Part shown: in pieces, positions 58,201 through 64,000 of the stretch
Layout: the number at the start of each line of letters is the position of its first letter
How positions within the stretch are numbered: position 1 is the stretch's first letter
Source: Anaeramoeba flamelloides
Taxonomy: Eukaryota; Metamonada; Anaeramoebidae
Length of the DNA stretch: 64,000 nucleotides
Assembly (NCBI GenBank): GCA_027625915.1
Contig: JANTQA010000012.1
Span: forward strand, 6,842,501 to 6,906,500
Direction: 5' to 3'
Program-made: the position numbers and the translations under genes
The notes under the pieces: model-generated
What the model was told of the DNA's origin: nothing
The model's input: the letters and a program-made list of their open reading frames with translations, nothing else
The model's database searches: none

Positions 58201-61200
58201 TTAATGTTAATGATAATTCCCAATCAATCTATTTCGGAAAAATAAGTTCTAATTGAATACATTAGTTCTATTTTCGAAGAAAAATACCAAACAATTAACT
58301 TAAAATCTTCAAATTCAGTCAAATATTAAGACTTTTCTCTTTCAATAATTTTATGAAATAATGAATATAGTTTTTTTTTTTTATTTTATATTCTTAAGTT
58401 TACAACCAAACTAAATAATTTAATATTTCTCAATTATTTATTTAATTTAAAAACTTAATTATAATAAACTTTTTTTAATATAACAAATTCTAAAGATCAA
58501 AAAGTCTTCAAGAGAAGAATGTATAATCCAATTGAATGAAAATAATCAAATAATTTTAAAATTTGAAGATCGAAAACACAATTCCATCTTTTCAAAAAAA
58601 TTTAATACTAATTTCAGCAAAAGAAATGATGGCATTAATGCAATAAAACAAGCAATAATTGACAATAGAGAGAAAAAAAAAAGAGAAGAACAATTAAAAA
58701 GAATTGCGAAATTGAAAAAAATCCAAGAAATGGAAAAAAAAGAGGAAAATGCTTTTAATTCAAAATATAAACAAAGGAGAGTATTAAAAAGTTATGAAGA
58801 AAAAGGCTACTGTGCTGTCATATATAAAATGGGCTCACCAAAAAATTTAAATCATAGCGCATTGTTAAGAGTTCATAATTATTCGATCGAATTTATGGGG
58901 GTTTATGGTAGAAAATATTTTGGAATCTCAAAAACAACAAAAGTAATTTTTTTTTTTTTTTTTTTTTCATCATAACTTCTTGATCTTTTTTTAATTTCAT
59001 TAAACTTTATTACAATTTCCATCTTGAAAATAAACAACCACACTAATCATAATAACCACAAAATAACATAAACGTATTTATCATAACCAACGTATTAGAT
59101 TTACCAAACGGATAAAAAGTTTACTTGTTTACAACTTTTACCAAAATTGAGGGTAATTATTTATTTCAATAATGACAAAAATAGAAAAACATTTAATCAA
59201 GTACTGAGTGGCTCAATAAAATTTTTTGCTGATCAACAAGAAAAACTTTTGCTTGAAAAACAATTATTTAAAGAAAAAAAAGCAAGAGAACTGTTCATGA
59301 AAAAACGAAAAGAACAAAATTTACCCAATTTACCAGAAAACATGATTAGAAAATTATTGGGACAAAAGTTAGTTACTAAGTTCATTGAGAAGGTCAAAAA
59401 AATTAAACTTTTTGATCATCATGAATTGCCAATAACAAAAAATTATCAAGTAAGGTTACCCGAAGAAAAAAAATCTGAACAAAGTGCAATCTTGAAGATT
59501 TCCAATAAAGGAATTCAATTGTTTAGGTATGACAGACCAAAAAGAATGATTGGGCGACTATTGAGGGAGGTTTCAATTTCAGTTAAACACGAAACAAAGA
59601 AAAATAAATTAAAATTTAATACAGATTTACGTGTATTATACCGATCGCGGACAGAAAAGAGTGTATTATTAGTGGTTGATTCCCATAATCGCATGCCAAT
59701 AGTATTTAATGAAACAAGAGATTTGGAATCCTTTTTAGAAACCTTTCATTTGTTAACTCTTCATCAAGATAAATGGAAAGAAGCTGTAAAGACTGCAAAG
59801 CAAATTTCCCAAGTCAAACTTGAAGATGAAGTGATGGGAAAATTCGATTGTAAAATCTATGCTATTGACAATAAAAAATTAGAAAATCCTTATGAAACAC
59901 AAATCGAATTAGAAACAAACAAAATCTTGTTATATTTTAAAAAGGAAATTCAAAAAAAAGTTAAAAAAACAATTGAAAATGAAAATGAAATTGAAAAAGA
60001 AGAAAAAGAAGAAGAAGAAGAAAAAGAAGATGAAAAAAAAGAAGAGAAAAAAGAAAAAAAAGAGGAAATAGAAAAAGAGGAAAAAGAAGAAGAGGAAAAA
60101 GAAGAAGAAGAGGAAAAAGAGAAAGAAGAAAAAGAGGAAAAAGAAGAAGAGGAAATAGAAGAAGAGGAAAAAAAAGATGAAAAAGAAGAAGAAGAAAAAA
60201 AAGAAGAAGAGGAAAAAGAAAAAGAGGAAAAAGAGGAAAAAGAAGAAGAGGAAAAAGAAGAAGAGGAAAAAAAAGATGAAAAAGAAAAAGAAGAAAAAAA
60301 GAAAGAGGAAAAAAAAGAAGAGAAAAAGAAAGTTAAAAAAGAAATTCCTGAAGAAGAATTATTTGAAATAATTACTGAAATTGTTGAAGAAAAACTAGAA
60401 TACAGCTATGAAATTAAATTAGATATTAGGAAAATTGTTACAAACCAACTTGATTGTGTCTTAATTGATTCGGAAGGGAAAAAATATTATCTAAGATTCA
60501 CAAACAAAGATTCTAGAAAAGAGTTTTTAGATATTCTATATATTATTAATAAAAAAAGAAAAAAAGAAGTTTTAGGAGAACCCAAAATTGAAGAACATGA
60601 TTTCGAAGAAGATCTCAAATTAGAGGAATTGGAAAAATTAAAATTTAAAAAAAAAGTTTACCCAATCAATATTTTCTTAGGAGGAACAAAATATGTTGAA
60701 GGTAAATTAAAATTATTTACAAAGAAATATGAAACGATGCACGTAGTTGAAGATATGGAAATTTCAAAAAAAAGCCAAAATTTAACTGTCAAAAAGCAAT
60801 TGTTTTATCGCGACGTAGGTGATAAGAAGGAAATTGGGATTAGGACTGGAACCTCATGGGAAGTGTTTTCATTTAAAAACGATGAGAAAAAAAAAGAATT
60901 CCTTCACGAATTCAAATTAAGAAAAGAAAAGTTTATGAGGCAATACGAAAAGGAATTACTTGAAAAACGATATAAAGTTCAAAGAATAATCTCTTTAAAA
61001 GAAAAAGAAAAAGCTGATTTGGTTCTTGACAAAGGAGTGGTTTACCTTAAACTTGAGAAGAAAAAAAATGAAACGGCGACCACTGTTTTGGATCAAAAAA
61101 TTAAAGGCAAATTAATCAAAAAAGATGTTGAGCAATTACAAATAATTCTCACCTTTGGCAGAATCTTTGGCAAAACATTTACTGTTCAATTTGCGAATGA

Positions 61201-61507
61201 AGAAAGATTGAATAAATTTTTAGAACAATGGGGAAAGTTTAATGGAAAAATAAGAATTATTGAAAAAAAAGTTATCAAAAAGAAAAAAACTAACCAAAAA
61301 AAGAAGAAGAAAAATGAAGAAAAAAGTGAAGAAAAGAAAGAAGAGAAAAAAGAAGATGTGAAGGAAAAAGAAAAAGAAAAAGAAGATGAAAAGAAAGAAG
61401 AAATTGATGAAAAGAAAAAGGAAGAGGAAGAGAAAAAAGAAGAAGAAGAGGGAAAAAATGATAAAAAGACAGTTGAAGTTGAAGTTCCAAAAAATGAAGA
61501 AAAATAA
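55279..61507 (+). CDS. Tandem PH-like repeat protein
   Basis: Inferred exons are 55279-55281 (ATG only), 55403-55543, 55871-56311, 58496-58942 and 59099-61507, all phase 0. They give 3441 nt and 1146 residues. The ATG-only exon is the weakest call. About seven repeats of roughly 90-110 residues can be seen, each a beta-rich stretch ending in a helix of the type FxNxxxRxxFLxxL (FTNKDSRKEFLDIL, FKNDEKKKEFLHEF, FANEERLNKFLEQW). They start near residues 2, 146, 299, 459, 593, 864 and 969. This pattern suggests the PH superfold, but no canonical PH tryptophan is consistently present. Residues about 636-757 are an almost pure Glu/Lys insert within repeat 5, and the tail (about 1070-1146) is also Lys/Glu-rich. 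Each of the first three repeats is cut by an intron at an equivalent place. No named family is recognised. Confidence 0.78.
56770..56895 (-). mobile_element. LINE 3'-end fragment in PH-like gene intron
   Basis: It matches the 3' terminus at 50640-50760 (AGAGTGTAATTTCCACTTCTTC next to CAATAATAATAA on the minus strand). Confidence 0.55.
57540..58140 (-). mobile_element. LINE 3' end with hairpin array in PH-like gene intron
   Basis: Read on the minus strand, the LINE flank AAATCTAAATAAATGTAGG leads to a boundary-like GTGCCATCAAGTTCTG and then a hairpin array (about 58096-57598). The LINE end KHEVILLDRLSS and a TAA tail at 57560-57549 follow. The array has two 41-bp units (57891-57972) and a stem-loop at 57818-57892 whose arms of about 35 bp differ at a single position. 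Here the distance from array to LINE tail is only about 50 bp. Confidence 0.7.
59971..60340 (+). repeat. GAA/AAA-rich coding low-complexity tract
   Basis: About 370 bp of GAA, AAA and GAG codons encode the Glu/Lys insert of the PH-like repeat protein. All frames on this strand stay open over most of it because it lacks T. Confidence 0.9.
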
Positions 61508-62206
61508 GAGAGTTTAATACTTTTTTATTTATATTTTTTATTTTATTTTTTATATTTTTATGAAATTATTTTAAAAAATTAATTTCACTGATCTTTTTTT
61601 ATTTTAATTTTTTTTTTAAAAGAAAAATTATGAAACTAATGTTAATCGTCTTTATTTTAAACTAAAAAAAATATAATCATCCAGATCCTTAATTTTTGTT
61701 TTTGTATTTATGAAATATTTTTCTAGCAATTGTTTTAACAATAATTTGAAAGTATTTTAATTGGAAAATAATTTGAATTTTATATACAAGAGAACATATT
61801 TTTGTAAAAAAGAGAATTTGAATTTGATCTTGATCTTTTTTAATAATCATTCTTTTATGAATTATTTTAATTAAAATTAGACAAAGATTCTGCCAAAAAA
61901 TATAAAAAATATATTATTCCTAAAAGATACTATTAGATATATATTTATTTTGAAAATTACTGAAAAAAGAGAATTTTTTCTATTCTTATTATTTTTCAAT
62001 TTATTTTTATTGGGGTTTCCTTTTTTTTTCTCAAGAAAAGAATTTTTTTTTTTTTTTTTATTATAAAGTCAAAAAGCTGAAAAATAATCATGGGTGTGGT
62101 TCTAATTTGGTTGAAAAGGTATTGAAGAATAGAAATCGTTGTGACAATTGTTTTTCTCTGAATAAGCAATTGTATTGTATGGGGACAACTTCTAGCAGGT
62201 ATAGTG

Positions 62207-62432
62207 ATGATGTCTAATACTGATATCAACTTTTGTCAAGTAAGAGATCACATAAACAATTGTTACAATAGTGATGATTTAGAAGTTTTAAACAGAATCA
62301 AAACAAAAGGAAATAATGTTAACCCATTCAACACTAGGGGTTCGTAAGAAAAAAAAAAAAAATTAATTATATTCAGCTTGTTTTATTTGTTATTTTTACT
62401 ATCTTTTATTTATTTCCAGAAAACTAAATTGA
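62207..62432 (+). CDS. Possible two-exon small protein, 49 residues
   Basis: Exon 1 (62207-62343) opens ATG ATG and reads MMSNTDINFCQVRDHINNCY, then later LNRIKTKGNNVNPFN. It ends at a good donor GTAAGA. A 77-bp intron ends TTTATTTCCAG, and a 13-nt second exon completes TRGSKLN and a stop. Composition over exon 1 is less AT-rich than the surroundings. C-x8-C is present, but no family is recognised. An alternative is chance or a fragment of a larger gene beginning upstream (the frame at about 62090-62215 also looks coding). Confidence 0.4.
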
Positions 62433-64000
62433 GTTTAAAATACTTCTAATGACTGTAATTAAAAGATTCAATTGACTACTCTTTGAATTGGAAGTCCCAA
62501 ATTTAGTCACTTCAAAACTCTCTCTTTAACAGATTAAGAACTTTTAACCACTTAAACCTTACCAATAAATCCCGAAGAATTCTCTTTTATTTCTTACCTT
62601 ACTTTCTCTTTCTCTTTTCTTTTTTAATGAAAAATTATTTTTATTTTTTTTTTTTCAAGCAAAGTAATCAATATATTATAGTATAACCATATTATAACCA
62701 GTTCAAAAAAAAAAAAAAAAAAAATAACAGCTATCATTTCAATTAACTATGAGCTAATTTTATGAACCCATCTCTCTCAATTATAAAAAAATGATTTTTT
62801 GATATTTTTTGTTTGATAATTATCTGAATTCCTTTCAATTATAAATAATAATTTTTGAAAAAATATGAAATATTTTTTTTTTATGTTGGGCAAAATTTAA
62901 AGTCTCCATGATTTTCTTGTATGTTATATTTTGTAATAAGTTTAGCTTTTGAGATACCAACTTGCTAGGTTAAGTAAGTTTAAAATTTCAAAATAAAATA
63001 CACAAATTGAGATTTTATGTAATAAACTCTGTTAATTTGTTCCATATATTTTTCAACAAATAGTAACTTAAATTTAAGAATCCGATTAATCAAAATTGGA
63101 AAATCACAAATAGTTGAAATGTTCCAGATCTTCTATATCACAAAAAACAAAGGTTATAATTAAACAATGAACTGGCCTACTAAACGCATTCACAACAGCT
63201 TTATTTTAGATAACCCTTCGCAGATTATCAAAAAATGTATTGGGAAAAATGAATTTATTGTATTAAAATATCAACAAACCAAAATAATTGAATCACAATA
63301 AGATCACTATTAATTGTAAAATAAAAAGATCAAAATTTTTATTCAACTTTCCAAAATAATCACCATCACTTAAAAAATCAAATAAGTCATCAAAAGTTCC
63401 AATTCTAAAAGGGAAATTCTTAATTTAAACTGATTTATTGTTAAAAAAAAATTTCAAATATTAACTGGTTTTAAATCAAACATTTTTTAGAAAGCTGAAT
63501 GAAATTTTCTTCCATTAATTTTGCAACAAATAGTTGAACTGTTCATTAGAAATTCTTTTAAAACTGATTTGAACTTTCAGAATTATCATCTGCACAATTC
63601 TCATTTCCCAGATTCTTTCAAATTTTTGCAAATTTAAAATACTAGATAGAAATTTATTTATGTAAAAAAGTGGAAAAAAATAATTTGTAACAGACAACTT
63701 TCAGAATTGAATTTAAATTTTCAAGTCTACCTTACACTAAGAAGAATATTTGGTTACTTTCAATAATCTGAAACTCTTCTTATTAAAATCGTCAACCCAA
63801 AAATGCCTAAATTACAAGTTCTCAAAATAAAAATTCAAAAACTTTTAAAATGGGAAAAGTTTTTGTGCCTTGATCTTTTTAATCAAATTTTTTAAAATTT
63901 GTAAAGACAATTGTTTTAGGATTATAAAATGTTTTCACCATTTTGAGGTAATTCTACAATTGATAAATTCGTATATTGATCATTTTTTAAAAGTTTTTTA
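62433..64000. other. Gene-free right end
   Basis: AT-rich sequence without a gene I can support. No hairpin array or TIR element was recognised. Confidence 0.5.

Noticed and set aside
60177-60371. Lys-rich overlapping frame in the Glu/Lys tract
   Set aside because: It is a frame shadow of a T-free tract in the PH-like repeat gene.
1-64000. tRNA and rRNA genes
   Set aside because: No cloverleaf with convincing A and B boxes and no rRNA-like block were noticed by eye. A tRNAscan-type search was not possible, so absence is not proven.

Overview
The window is nuclear DNA of an AT-rich, intron-bearing protist. It is close to 80% A+T outside genes, uses standard TAA, TAG and TGA stops, and has GT-AG introns from about 77 bp to 3.75 kb. 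Proteins carry Asn/Lys, Glu/Lys and Ser-rich low-complexity inserts. The gene content (AP-1 mu, GINS Psf1, PGAP1, a PGAP2/FRAG1-type protein, F-box and EF-hand proteins) is eukaryotic housekeeping. The composition recalls amoebae such as Anaeramoeba or Dictyostelium, but the species cannot be fixed from this sequence.

Layout. Three single-exon genes lie on the minus strand in the first 17 kb: an F-box/TMEM185-like membrane protein (3.1-4.5 kb), a FRAG1/DRAM/Sfk1-family membrane protein (8.9-9.8 kb) and a PGAP1/Bst1 GPI inositol-deacylase (13.7-17.0 kb). The AP-1 mu gene (plus, 18.1-26.2 kb) has four exons and two introns of about 3 kb or more. A minus-strand EF-hand gene with a C-terminal CaaX box spans 30.9-34.8 kb. 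Next come a secreted Cys-rich protein (minus, 39.8-40.4 kb), the GINS subunit Psf1 (plus, 44.3-44.9 kb) and an unrecognised coiled-coil protein (plus, 48.9-49.8 kb). A five-exon gene for about seven tandem PH-like repeats fills 55.3-61.5 kb, and a possible 49-residue two-exon gene lies at 62.2 kb. Two genes appear to have first coding exons of only ATG or ATGT.

The rest is old mobile DNA: relics of one LINE clade, TIR transposons and MITEs, a 217-bp-arm foldback, and segmental duplications, including a broken copy of the Psf1 5' end inside an EF-hand intron. The large introns of AP-1 mu, the EF-hand gene and the PH-like gene are large because they hold this material.

The most unusual structure is a modular family of hairpin arrays. 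Perfect or near-perfect stem-loops are combined with a 41-bp tandem unit and bounded on one side by degenerate decamers of the GGCACTCTAC type. They sit again and again at the same place near the 3' end of the LINE, and also at other places inside one LINE copy. At least eight loci in this window carry them.
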